Origin: Gibbula magus
Lineage: Eukaryota; Mollusca; Gastropoda; Trochida; Trochidae
Assembly (NCBI GenBank): GCA_936450465.1
Contig: OW388291.1
Span: 33,580,656 to 33,644,655, forward strand
Length of the DNA stretch: 64,000 nucleotides
Direction of reading: 5' to 3'
The notes beneath the pieces were generated by a model. That model saw nothing but the letters and a program-made list of their open reading frames with translations. It was not told where the DNA came from and made no database searches. The translations under genes and the position numbers were made by a program. This document shows positions 37,101 through 48,950 of the stretch, piece by piece; the stretch's first letter is position 1; each line of letters starts with the position of its first letter.

Positions 37101-38325
37101 CTTATTTTTGACCTAACGTATTAAATGTAACCTATTAAAGAACACTTTGAAAAGAACTATTTTAACATTTGGTTCATTATATTTTGTACAGTGAACATCT
37201 GCATATGTCTTCATCTAAATTGCAAATTTAAAACTATACATAAGAACAGAGGTAGTGTATTAAATGCATTTGGCTGGTGTGGTTATGTCTTAACTGACAT
37301 GCCTTTATTTAGATTTCAACTTGACGCTAACCTTCTGAATCAAGTTCATCCAACTTGATCTAACTTCGTCAAGTGACCAAATAGTGCGCAAAGACCCAAT
37401 TAGTTAATTGCTTTTAATTGGTCCCACTTTCCCATGGCCCGTGCCTCCGAATCAGAATTAATATTTCAAGGACGTTTTTCCTTTGACCAGTGATTCGCGA
37501 GGTTAATCACCAGACCGTAATCACAAGCCGACTATCACTTAACAGACCAACAATAATTCATCTTTGTAAATACCGCCTTTCCGTGCAACACGGTGATTCA
37601 ACGAAGTGCATTTACAAGAGTACAAAATTACCGCGTTTGCACCAGGACCCGTCAATACAAGCCTTAATAACGACCATCGTAAAATATGACATAGCGGGTT
37701 GAGTATTAGCATTTCAAGATGTCCTTAATTAGCTGCATCGCCCATCTCTGAACTGGAGCTTTAATGGAAACGTAAATACCCCATATTGGGATGGCAGTCT
37801 TTTTAAGGGCTACGCTCCGTGAACTTGTAATTAAAACCAAGGGCACGTGCGTGCGTTTATGGCGCTAAACAAACATAAAACGCGATGACGATCTTCCATG
37901 CGGAACGGTAATTGTCGCGCGAATTTTGAACGCAGCGTGTCGTCTGTATCGTCGTGTCAGACCCAGGTGGCGCAAACAATAGAGTTGACATCAGCGTTCA
38001 GATTGCAATCTCGGTGACGTCATAGAGATAGGTCGTGTCCACAGTGTAATATATGGCCTTTAAATATGGTCTTTCTTCTACTTCAAGGTTATTCAATTAC
38101 ATTCAGACTTTGAAAAAAGTATTCACCATTTTATAAAATTTTGAAAAGGAGCCTTTAAGAAATCGGATTTTGAGATAACAGAGGCTTCTTTTAATATTTA
38201 ATAAATGATGATGTTTTCAGAGTCTTGGTGTTAGACTACATCAAGGTCTACTCCTGATGCATTCCAATTCAATTTAAATTCGTCCTAACATGGTGTTCGC
38301 GTAAAACAGAATGGTATTGTCAAGC
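34200..38325. other. Long stretch without recognisable gene
   Basis: 34200-37350 is mostly AT-rich. 35640-36300 is GC-richer with several overlapping frames of 60-89 codons and a G-rich segment (36000-36042), none recognisable. 37820-38040 is a CpG-dense unique patch holding CACGTGC, a forkhead-like TAAACAAACA and TGACGTCA. No RNA gene was seen. Confidence 0.4.
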
Positions 38326-38335
38326 TAGCAATACA

Positions 38336-38409
38336 GAAAAATAAGAGGAAGAAGAATAAGAGGAAGAAAAAGAATAAGAGGAAGAAAAAGAATAAGAGGA
38401 AGAAGAATA
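38336..38409 (+). repeat. Purine-only short tandem repeat
   Basis: Four units of AATAAGAGGAAGAAnAAG (about 18 bp). Apart from the T of each AATAAG, the plus strand is all purine, a composition prone to triplex formation. Confidence 0.8.
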
Positions 38410-39039
38410 AATATACTTTATTTATGTTTCACATGTTGTTTTACACCAATACCATAAACAGTGTTTTTTATGTTTCATGCTTGCTTGACCATCGGCCAGA
38501 GATGGCAGCCACCGCTCTAGAGTCGGTTTTTGACCCCTATGGCCTGAACGTGTGTTTTCAATATTAAATTTTGTTATTTCGAGAAATATCAGCTGACTCA
38601 CTATGGTTCACTCAAATGTAAAACTTTTAGCAGCTCAAAACGTTTCCCCTTTTTTCATGACAACGTGTTATGCGTTCCATTTTAAATATATGAAGTAACA
38701 TGGTGAACAGATCCCATTTCATCAATAATTCATCATTAATACCATATATCGCAATGGCAAGCCTCACTACTTTAAATTTGTTTTTATTCCCAAATCAATA
38801 TAAGATAAGATGAAGTCAAAACCAGTATGCGTATAGATAAACAAAACAGTACAAAATGTCATCGAAATTGACAGTTGACATTCAAGTCTAGTTTGCAATT
38901 TAGTATTACACTTTTGACATTCAAATCCATGTTTCACGCACATGACCTCTTATTATCAGGATTACTCAATTAGTGAATCATGCTACCAGATCCTATAATT
39001 AGTGTTACGTAATCAGCATAGTTTTTTTCATTTTTCAAG

Positions 39040-39380
39040 GAATCTCAATTTATTCTCGTAACGTAACCGTGATGGAAAGGTTTAATGACGGTGTACGTGA
39101 CATTAATTGGACCTTACACCTGTTGGTGTACCCGTTTTAATCCCTTATGGGAGATACGTTAATATTATCATCAGTCAACGGGTACGTTATGATGTAACGC
39201 CCAGCATGACGTCACGATGACGTATGCAAATAGGCATGCGCACGCCCCAGGATGTCGTACATGAGTGATCGTCTGCCGTCATCCTTTGGCGTCTGGTTAT
39301 TAATGAAGGGCACGGTTTCCCAACAGACTGGTAACAAAGCATTGTTAAATTACTGAGCTAATTCATAATTGCGTTCTAAT
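39040..39380. promoter_or_regulatory. Unique patch with CRE, octamer and NRF1-like motifs
   Basis: Within 40 bp there are TGACGTCA (39207-39214), the POU octamer ATGCAAAT (39224-39231) and GCATGCGCAC (39234-39243, NRF1-like). TAATCCC (OTX/bicoid-like) occurs upstream at about 39138. The patch has balanced base composition and no repeat similarity in the window. Regulatory function is inferred from motif density only. Confidence 0.3.
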
Positions 39381-40179
39381 AGTGTCAAATTTCATATTAA
39401 TCATTATTTGATATGCGATAATTCTAGCTCTCACTGATACAGTAAGGATGGAGATAAAAGAAGGCACGGTTTTCGAAAAACGAATGAGGATTTTTAATTG
39501 GTTGTATTGTCCAGACTAACATGTGACACCATAATTAGTTTACGATTTTTGAGATTCATTTTTAAAAATCTATAATTTCAGTTTTTGAGGATCATTATCA
39601 TCATAGAGAAATCTACCATGTTGTAAAACCAGGGGAGGTGGGAAATCAGTGACCTGTGCATGTGATATGCATATATAGATATACATAATCTATATAGTGG
39701 GTTATTTAATCACTGTTCTGGTAACATTTTGCTACCTTATATGGATATAGAGATTATGGCATAGATATGATTTAAACGTATTTATTCACTGAAAAAGTGA
39801 CGGAATCGGCAAACAAGCAAAATTATGCTTATATATAAATGTCTCTTCCTACAAACTGGAAACAAAACAAACAAACGTGCGTTCACAGAACCGTACATTG
39901 CAGATTCGTAAAATTTACAGCCAACAGGCATGTAAATGGCACGAGATTACAAGATACAATTGAAGGCATTAAACGTTAAAAAGTTGTTGAAAGTTATATA
40001 ACAGCAAGGTTATAGCATGATAATTGAACAAAGATGAGTTATGAAAAGTAGTAGAAATAGAAATAGATAATATGGCATATGACTGAAAGAAGAGAGTGAG
40101 AATTTTATATAATACACAAATTTGAGTTTCATTCATTTTATTCATATTTTTTATTATTATTTATCATCTCTGTTGTATA

Positions 40180-40335
40180 TATCATAGTTCATGTATTTTA
40201 GTAGTGTCTCGTAAGCCAAAAATATGGCTTGGTGATATGTTATATCCTATGTTTTACAATTGATATTTTACTTGTAACATATCATGTGACACTTAAATAA
40301 AAATATTTCTGTCTGTCTGTCTGTCTGTCTGTCTG
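40180..40335 (+). mobile_element. Retroelement 3' end with (TCTG)n tail
   Basis: AATAAAAATATT is followed by about seven TCTG units (40309-40335). Upstream, TAAGCCAAAAATATGGCTT is a hairpin in the same position as the GGCCAAAGGCC hairpin before the tail of the element at 7751-8457. The upstream border is unclear and no target duplication was found. No protein remnant was identified. Confidence 0.5.
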
Positions 40336-40470
40336 CCTTCAATTAGAATTGCAAAGCGATAGACAGACGGTATGTTTATGTCAAAGAAACTTCAATCTAG
40401 CAGAAGAAAAACCTGATGAACACATGTGTAAAGCTGGATGACAATGAAGGATACGGGCAAACTGATGTAA

Positions 40471-40987
40471 ACTGACGGGCAAAAGAAAGTATAACACTCA
40501 CTTGTTTTCGATTAATTCAATATTTTAAGGAAATAAGATGCATTTGATTATGACACGATACAATAACACCTTTCGGCAGTCGTTTGAATGACTTAATTGG
40601 TGACTGTTTTATTTGTTTAACTAAAATATTATTATTTAAAGAAGACAGGGGTAAGAAAACAAATTTACACCAACATGACCCCTACCATGTTCAAAATGTT
40701 GTAAATGTGTGCAGGACGAAGCACATGTATTGATTTGCACACATAGTATGTGTTATATGTCGATGAACAGTTGTGCTTTATCAACATTAATTTGGGGGAA
40801 TTTCAAAATTTAATATACAAAAATTCAAAACCGCGTAGAGGTATTCTGTGACTAATTTAATGTTTTGGACTAAGTTCACAAACTAGTCCGTTTTTGAAAA
40901 CGACGTCGAAAACTCGAGATATTTGACTTTGAAAATTATACATTTGATAAATACAACTGAGCCATATACTTTCTTTTGCCCGTCAGT
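40471..40987 (+). mobile_element. MITE2 transposon copy, 517 bp
   Basis: The terminal repeats are ACTGACGGGCAAAAGAAAG at the left and the exact complement at the right; the match extends to at least 23 bp. Internal sequence aligns with 48951-49468 throughout, for example ATTAATTCAATATTT, CACGATACAATAA, TTTACACCAACATGACC and AATGTTGTAAATGTGTGCAG. No coding capacity. Confidence 0.9.
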
Positions 40988-40989
40988 GT

Positions 40990-43070
40990 CACTGTTGTCC
41001 ACTGTTCAAAATCATCATCTGAGTAAAATTTCTTTGACATAAATCTGCCAATTATATATCCGAAAGACCTGGCCTGAATTACGAGTCTTTACGACGTTGA
41101 TTTTTACTAAGAAATATCTATATCTTTAAATCCATAATGTGCCTAAAGAAATAATCCGCAAAATGATCTGTTCTACCGAAAAAGACGCATTTAAAGCCAA
41201 AAGACTAAAACAATTCTGTCAGACAGACTGTGTCACATGTATTTACATATATAATACATTATATATCTGTATATTCAAGAGAAAAAAAGAATTGTTGCAG
41301 ATGTTATAAATAACCTGAGGCGACGTTGAATTAATTCTCCCCCTTATTTTAAATCATTATTTTATCATCAAAGTAGACTTATCAATCAATGAAACTAAAA
41401 CATCTGTAAATATAAATTTATTAATTTTTCGTATAATCATAAAGGTATCAATGTTAAAATGTAATAATTGAATATTTCGTTATTGAACAATGTCATAGTC
41501 TAATAAGACACCTTCTTAATCGATTTTGTTTATTAATTAAAAACCTTTATTATATTTTTCTGAAAAAAATTCCCCTTTGATCTAAAGCCGCCGTCATTGA
41601 CACCTGGCCTTGTCAATTGCAATGTCATTTATGATATTGGCACGGATGTGTTTCAATAGAAATGAACAACCGTGTTATTCACGGCAGGTGCGTTGAAACA
41701 AATGCTATCTTCAAGTCGACTTGTGATAGGAACCAATATTGCCTTGCCGAACAGAATTTGCTAAGCTTCAAACGAAAGTCAGAACAGCTTTAGAAAAGTA
41801 CTCAAAACAGCTTAAGAAAAAACACTCAGAGTTTGGGGTATGGATATCGAAAATCAATGTCTAAATGGCATAAGAAGGGAAATAGATTGTGTTGCTATTG
41901 TTTATTTCCTTTCTTGTTTTGTATCTTGTTGAACACTAAGTAGTTTCCTGTCTGAAAGAATGTAGTTTGAAAGATCAATGAAAATTAATCGTCCATTTGC
42001 TAACAATTAATTAATTAATTTCTTGGACAAATAAGTGCCTACACATATATTCGTTGATGGCTATTTTGCTGCTCTAAAATGCATAAAGACTTGAAGTATT
42101 AAATTTAATCATTATTTCATGCATTTTCAAATACTTATGATATGGAATATAAACGTTATAGTTTTATATATGTTTAAGAAATGTACACTATTAATTAACT
42201 TATATTATGCATTCAAAACAATATTTTGTCCATGTTTTATTCTATGTCTATATTTAGCTGTCACGTACCGTATTTTGTCTTATCATATATATTTATTGAC
42301 GCATGTTTGCTTCTATTTATATGTGTAAATCACGTTTACCTTTTGTAGACTGGACAAGAGTTCATAATAATTTATAGCTATGAAACCAAATATCATTGAC
42401 AATATATTCCGCCTTCTCATCAGAATAACATGTTCAATTGATGCTTAACTAATCATGTTTACATTCATTGATATTGTCTCGCAGAGGATTCATCCTGCAA
42501 CAATTTCTACAATGTGTACTAATGTTGATAGTGAGATCCCAGTATAACAATGTTACATTGTTAATCTCTTTAAATGTATTTCATATTATCTGTGCTTATA
42601 TGATATACAATATATCACCATGTATGCCATATTCTGTCGATATTGTCTCTTATTTTCATTAATTCATGTCCCTTACAAATAAAATTTTGATATAATAATT
42701 ATCATTAAATAGACTTTATAATTTTCCATTTGCATTTTTTACTGACAAAAGTCATTTATAATGAGGATAACATTAACATTAACATTAGTTCATGTATTAG
42801 ATATAATGGGAGATATGTTTTGAATTTTAAAAAATAGAAAAATAAAATACTATATGCAATTTGTTCTTGTAATATTTTCATTTCGAATGCTACCCTGATA
42901 TGATGTGCTATACAATAACATCAGTTTATTCCGAAACTTTATTATAACTTATAACAACAGCGATATTTGTATCTGGTGGCCACAATTACGTCTAACGGAG
43001 CGGACAGTTTTTATCATATAGCTGTAAATTTATGTATCTCAAATTATTGACGTGACACATAGAAACGCCC
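40990..43070. other. AT-rich DNA, no gene seen
   Basis: Nothing recognisable. 42119-42670 has two AT-rich frames (69 and 64 codons) of hydrophobic composition typical of random AT-rich DNA. Confidence 0.4.
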
Positions 43071-43071
43071 A

Positions 43072-43252
43072 TGTCTCTATCCCAATCTATATCACTGTTT
43101 CTTACTCATCTTTTTCTACAGCTGCTTCATTCTATGTATCTGTCTTTTCTCTAATTATCTCTCTGTCCATTCTCTGTCTCAATGTCTCTTCTCTAACTTT
43201 ATCTCTGTCTCTTCTCCAACTTTATCCCCTCTTTAACTATATCCCTTCCCTC
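43072..43252 (+). repeat. Pyrimidine-rich simple repeat (TCTCTGTCTCTTCTC-like)
   Basis: Imperfect repeats of TCTCTGTCTCTTCTCTAACTT and shorter CTCT/TCTG runs. This keeps the 78-codon frame at 43052-43288 open with a Ser/Leu/Thr-rich product, which is rejected as a gene. Confidence 0.65.
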
Positions 43253-43254
43253 AC

Positions 43255-44805
43255 CTCAACCCCTATATTTCATTTAACCATTGTTTAAAATTAAAATAAC
43301 TTGGATAATGCATGTCATAAAATAACAATTTAATCCTTCTATTGAAACCACAATTAGCGGGAATGTACATGCATGAATAAATCATGCCCCAAACCCCATG
43401 TGTCGGCGATATACATGACGACAACTGACATGCACGCTTTTATCGTGCAGATCGGAGGAACGTCAGTCAGTGTCGGTGCTGAAACATCGATAGCAACAGG
43501 AAGTGTCAATCAACCCTACCTTGTAGGTTTCCCTATTGACATGCATTATTGATAACATTCAATTGTATCAAAATACTCTCACACTCTTTGTGAAAACATA
43601 TGGTCGTGTTAATTTCCGGCGATATTCTCCTTTATGTCGTCTCACGTTTGATTTCTGTTCATATCGGAATGTTCAAACCCCATTTAATTTGATTAGATTA
43701 ATTTGAGAGAGAGTTTGTTCGGTACAGTAATTTATTATCAACAGTGCAGACCATTTAAATTGGAACTATATGTTTTCTCAATTTAACTATTTGTTTCGAA
43801 ATATTTTCAATTCAATTATTTAACGATTCTATCAATTGGTTGATTATTGTTAACATAACATTGGTGTTAAACATTTGAAAAGTTGAAAATTGACACAAAG
43901 TACTATTTTAAGTAAACTTTCAAGTTAACATTTCACAAAAATACATTTTGTTAAGTCTTGTGTACTTTTAAACATTCATAAGTTTAATGGCTTCTAGAGT
44001 AGATCTAGAGTAAAACATGAGTACGTTTCGAAATATATACAACATTCTTGCTTGTCAGTAGGGGGCTTAATCACAGATCGTCTCGATTATCAAATAGTAT
44101 CTCTGAAAACATCCACTTTGATCTCAATTTATGATGTATCATAACACTTAAATTCCAAAAATGTATTTCATGTCTAATGTTTTGGACTTTCACATAATGT
44201 TAATAAAGATAAAGATAAAACATTATTGTTACGCCCTCTTGTAAATACATAAAAGAACCAAATTCTTAAATTTACGTGTGAATATGCAGACACGATTTAA
44301 CTTTTTCAAATTTAAAAAATGTTTCACGCGCCATTTTAAAACCTTACATTTGGAGTTTATAGACGTTAGATCCAAAATATAAATGGTCCATTCATTTATT
44401 CATACCGATACTTAACAAGAAATACATTCTTGCGCAAAGGTTTGAAATCAACAAAGCATTAGCATCGTTGATTTCACGTGTAATTTACACGAATCACGTT
44501 AATGGACTAGCTACTGGGGAAGGGCTTGCTTATTCTAAAATGACCCATTTATTTACCTGTAATAATGAAGATAACGCCAGTTAATTGCTTTTTACCTGCC
44601 AGCACGCGCTAGATGCAGGTGCTTGTTATATCACCTGTAGAACAGGTATTATTCAGACGTCACAGGTGAGAATCAGGTAATTGAGTCTCCGATTTCCATG
44701 TGTTACCAGACCTCTGGTTCGATATAAGCCAGATTACTGTAAACAATGTAAGACATCCCACGTCGTGATATGTCATTAGAGACACCTGGTGCAGGTATAG
44801 TGCGA
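43255..44805. other. No gene recognised
   Basis: AT-rich unique DNA. 43370-43560 is less AT-rich. Nothing conserved was identified. Confidence 0.4.
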
Positions 44806-44806
44806 T

Positions 44807-44847
44807 AATATGTGGTAAGACTGCTACAGACGCAGTGTCGTATTGGT
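44807..44847. repeat. Diverged edge unit of the 51-bp array
   Basis: ATGTGGTAAGACTGCTACAGACGC followed by AGTGTCGTATTGG leads into the first regular unit. The extra segment (GCTACAGACGC...GTCGTATTG) reappears in the diverged units at 46340 and 47255, so the ancestral unit was probably longer than 51 bp. Confidence 0.6.
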
Positions 44848-46072
44848 CGTGATACTTGTTGATAAGGTCGAACAGTATATGCATGGTTAGATTGGTACTG
44901 GTCGTGATACTTGTTGATAAGGTCGAACAGTATATGGTAAGATTTGTACTGGTCGTGATACTTGTTGATAAGGTCGAACAGTATATGGTAAGATTGTACT
45001 GGCCGTGATACTTGTTGATAAGGTCGAACAGTATATGGTAAGATTTGTACTGGTCGTGATACTTGTTGATAAGATCGAACAGTATATGGTAAGATTGGTA
45101 CTGGTCGTGATACTTGTTGATAAGGTCGAACAGTATATGGTAAGATTGGTACTGGTCGTGATACTTGTTGATAAGGTCGAACAGTATATGGCAAGATTGG
45201 TACTGGTCGTGATACTTGTTGATAAGGTCGAACAGTATATGATAAGATTGGAACTGGTCGTGATACTTGTTGGTAAGGTCGAACAGTATATGGTAATATT
45301 GGTACTGGCCGTGATACTTGTTGATAAGGTCGAACAGTATATGGTAATATTGGTACTGGTCGTGATACTAGTTGATAAGGTCGAACAGTATATGATAAGA
45401 TTGGTACTGGTCGTGATACTTGTTGATAAGGTCGAACAGTATATGGTAAGATTGGTACTGGTCGTGATACTTGTTGATAAGGTCGAACAGTATATGTTAA
45501 GATTGGTACTGGTCGTGATACTTGTTGATAAGGTCGACCAGTATATGGTAAGATTGGTACTGGTCGTGATACTTGTTGATAATGTCGAACAGTATATGCA
45601 TGGTAAGATTGGTACTGATCGTCGTACTTGTTGATAAGGTCGAACAGTATATGGTAAGATTGGTACTGGTCGTGAAACTTGTTGATAAGGTCGAACAGTA
45701 TATGATAAGATTTGTACTGGTCGTGATACTTGTTGATAAGGTCGAACAGTATATGGTAAGATTGGTACTGGTCGTGATACTTGTTGATAAGGTCGAACAT
45801 TATATGGTAAGATTGGTACTGGTCGTGATACTTGTTGATTAGGTCGAACAGTATATGGTAAGATTGGTACTGGTCGTGATACTTGTTGATAAGGTCGACC
45901 AGTATATGGTAAGATTGGTACTGGTCGTGATACTTGTTGATAAGGTCGAACAGTATATGGTAAGATTGGTACTGGTCGTGATACTTGTTGATAAGGTCGA
46001 ACAGTATATGGTAATATTGGTACTGGTCGTGATACTTGTTGATAAGGTCGAACAGTATATGGTAAGATTGCT
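44848..46072. repeat. 51-bp tandem array, about 24 units
   Basis: Each unit contains, in order, GGTACTGGTCGTGATACTTG, TTGATAAGGTCGAACAGTAT and ATGGTAAGATT (51 bp in all), highly similar from unit to unit with scattered single-base changes. Because 51 is a multiple of three, frames stay open on both strands: a 365-codon minus frame and plus frames of 209, 89 and 76 codons. Their products are monotonous 17-residue repeats in more than one frame at once, so they are taken as artefacts of the array rather than genes. Confidence 0.95.
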
Positions 46073-46324
46073 ACAGAATAAGTGAATGTCTTATAAGTTC
46101 ATATTTAATCTGACATTTTATAAATGATCATCACTTGCAAATTCAAAAATCATGTTTTCATATCCTTCTGTAAAAGTAAAATAATTTGGAAAATTGACTC
46201 CACAAAATTATGCATATTTCTCAGTTGGTAAACGTGCATGTATACCTAAACAAGTGTAGCTGTATCGGCTAATACACCTACATTGTAACAAAAGAAACCA
46301 TATCAACGGGACCGGAAGTTGGTA

Positions 46325-46480
46325 TATATGGTAAGATTGCTTGCTGCAGACCTAGTGTCGTATTGGTTGTCATAAGCTACTTGTTGATAAGGTGGTAAGA
46401 TTTCTACAGACGCGGTATCATCTTGATTATGACAATCATACAAAAGGTCGAACAATACATGGTAAGATTGCAAAAATATA
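46325..46480. repeat. Diverged outlying units of the 51-bp array
   Basis: Contains ATGGTAAGATTGC, GTGTCGTATTGGT, TACTTGTTGATAAGG, TCTACAGACGCGGT and AAGGTCGAACAATACATGGT. These are old units isolated from the main array by about 250 bp of unrelated DNA. Confidence 0.7.
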
Positions 46481-47099
46481 CTGCTGTTCAAAAGAAAGAT
46501 GACAAGGTATTCAAAACAACCCTGAAGAAAAACTAAGACATTCAGCATAAATCATCACATCGTAACAAATTGATACGGTTATATGGCAAAGTCACATGGG
46601 GTCAAGAATTTAAGTGTGGGACAACACAAATTCACAAATCATCCTTCATACAAAATAATGGTGGTTTCTCAGGCTAGAGTTAATATCGAGTATGTCCTCC
46701 TTGGGTGTCAGTTCATGCCTGAGCACGACGACGCATCGACGTTGTTAAACATCGAATAACGTTAGGGGTGAATGTAGACAATCTTGGTATTGTTGTGAGT
46801 GAATTGTGCTTGTGTACGCGTGCATTTCGTGATTCTTGACTTAAAAGCATGTTTTTCATTCTTACCGTTTTCGACATTGTTTGTGCGCTTTGTCGGTTGT
46901 TTTCGTATTTTGGATGACAATAATATGTAAATGTATTCATTATGAATATAGAAAACCCCGTTTTCAATAAAAGAGTTGTTTTGTGATTGTTAACTTTCTT
47001 TTGGACATGAGTATACATCAGGATATTGACAAAGATAGGCTACTCCTAACGAAACATCGAACACTGTATGTAATATGGATACCAAGACAGCCCCATATT

Positions 47100-47420
47100 G
47101 ATAGACATGCTCTTAAAAAGGTAGAACAATATATGGTAAGAATGCTAGACGCTCTATCATATTGAACGTGATACTCATGCAAGAGGTCGAACACTATATG
47201 ATAATATGCCTACAAAAAACATTCATTCAAAAGAAAGATCGAACAATAAATAGTAAGACTGCTACAGACGCGGCGCCATACTGATTATGATAGTGTTGAT
47301 AGTGGTACTCATTGAAAAAGATCGATCAATATATGGTAAGATTTCTTCAGACGCTCTATAATATTGATAGTGATACTCGTTCAAAAAGTCAAACAATAAG
47401 TGGTAAGATTGATACAGCCT
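47100..47420. repeat. Second block of diverged outlying units
   Basis: Repeats of AGGT(A/C)GAAC(A/T)ATATATGGTAAGA with GCTACAGACGCGGCGCCATA and TGATACTC(A/G)T blocks, about five degenerate units. They show that the array once extended over at least 2.6 kb. Confidence 0.7.
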
Positions 47421-47804
47421 GTGTCAAATACTGTGTCATATGTTAAACATACCAGTGTAAGAAGCTACACGAGCACACTGACGTTGCGGGGAGATGCTGG
47501 TTGGATAACATGTGATGAAAGATCTGAAGAGTCGACGTCATATTGCTATAAATCCTTTGTGGAAAATGTTGCAACGGAGAGCTGTTAATTGAGTCTTCTC
47601 GTTGAATGCCACCCATATTTGCTAATCTAATCGGGGAAACTGATTTTTTATGTTTTCCTTAGTGTGAAGATATATTATATGTAAAATTCCTACTCCACGA
47701 AATGAATTACTTATGTTATACGGCGAGAATTCTCATATGTTCTATATATTTTTTTCCAAAACTAATGCAATGTTTCGTTATTTATTATATCATTCATACT
47801 TTGA

Positions 47805-48010
47805 GAGTCAAGGTCAACCTTTTGACGTCATGCTGTTGTTACATGACGTCAATGAAGTTTATATGTAAATGTCAAATGTTTTACTTATCGTATTTAGAGC
47901 ATTCAGATCGTCTTGTTAATTACGGTCATTTTATGACGTTATTCTAATGTTACATGACGTCAATGTAGCATGTTATCATTTCACTTAGTGAAAAAATTGA
48001 TTTTATTTGA
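47805..48010 (+). repeat. CRE/palindrome repeat family, copy A
   Basis: Three exact CRE palindromes TGACGTCA lie at 47823-47830, 47844-47851 and 47955-47962, with a fourth degenerate one (TGACGTTA) near 47934. TTTCACTTAGTGAAA follows at 47979-47993. The internal segment TGTTACATGACGTCAATG occurs twice, so the CRE pair itself is duplicated here. Matches copies B (34050-34195) and C (5820-5965). Confidence 0.75.
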
Positions 48011-48124
48011 ATCGGATAAGCTGACTACATACTCCAAAATGATATAAATATATTCTTGATAAAAATAATTTAATATCATATGGTAAGACACTATAATAAC
48101 ATAGTCCCATGGCTCAACTAATGT

Positions 48125-48205
48125 AACATTATATGCTAATTTTCCAATTTGCAGCTGCATACCGAAAGATTGTTCACCTACATGTGTATCTAAGTGCAAA
48201 TGTTA
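48125..48205 (-). repeat. Dispersed repeat R1, fragment
   Basis: On the minus strand it reads TAGGTGAACAATCTTTCGGT then ATGCAGCTGCA, matching the 3' part of R1 at 1857-1888 and 50454-50481. Confidence 0.6.
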
Positions 48206-48327
48206 TGTAAATTGAAATTCATTGTAACATCAATAAAATTACAACACATGTACAATGACAATGAATCATCACATATCCATGAGTAAAATGATCATTATGA
48301 TACGTATCCTGTAATGTTTACATGTAT

Positions 48328-48568
48328 GAAATACTGCAACTTCCCAATGCAAGGCATAACTCTTGCCAGTCTCCATTACTGGCTGATTTAGGCCTTGCAG
48401 TATTTCCTTAAGAAATCTGTGTTTAGAAATCCAGGCCCGCTATGCATTTCCAGTGCAGCGATTCACTGCCTCGACACAAGAAAGCGAGGGAAATACCGCA
48501 AGGGTTGAATCAGCCAGTAATGCAGACTGGCAAGAGTTATGCCTTGCGTTTGGAAGTTGGAAATACTG
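48328..48568. mobile_element. Foldback element with 72-bp terminal inverted repeats and 9-bp direct repeats
   Basis: The arms are 48337-48408 and 48487-48559, about 90% complementary; both start CAACTTCC and share GCAAGGCATAACTCTTGCCA and ACTGGCTGATT. The 78-bp centre is unrelated to the arms. GAAATACTG occurs directly at both borders (48328-48336 and 48560-48568), so it is probably a 9-bp target duplication. Long inverted repeats with a 9-bp duplication fit non-autonomous Mutator-like elements. No coding capacity. Confidence 0.85.
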
Positions 48569-48589
48569 AAGAATTTAAATTTTGAAAAT

Positions 48590-48657
48590 TCAAGTTTCAT
48601 TAATTTACGAATAAAAGTGTCAATATGGACTAAAAGAGAACAATTTCATCACAAATA
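48590..48657 (+). repeat. Dispersed repeat R1, left part of an interrupted copy
   Basis: ACGAATAAAAGTGTC through TTTCATCACAAATA matches 1525-1581 and 59425-59444. It is cut at TA (48656-48657) by the 1.5-kb transposon and continues at 50171. Confidence 0.8.
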
Positions 48658-48950
48658 CACTCGCGGGCAAAATATAGTATAGGTACAACAACGCAATATA
48701 TTGTAATCAACGTCACTCATAGTTACGTCATGTGTCAAAGCCAACTAAACCCAATTTAAAATTTTTAAAACATTATCTGTTCATATTTCTAAAAAACACG
48801 GTTTCCAAATAATAGTCGTTTTAGAAGCTCCATAACCAGGCGAGAAAGGAGAGTGAAATAAGGCTTTCCGGTTTGTTTTATGACATCATGCAGCAACTGT
48901 GCATCATCAATATAAAGTTTAAGAAGCTACATTGCCGACAGCATCTTATA

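Noticed and set aside
44703..45800. 365-codon open frame on the minus strand, with 209-, 89- and 76-codon frames on the plus strand
   Set aside because: All lie in the 51-bp array, whose period is a multiple of three. Open frames on both strands with monotonous 17-residue repeats are what such an array produces.
44848..46072. CRISPR array
   Set aside because: Units are head-to-tail without unique spacers, and the rest of the window is eukaryotic in character.
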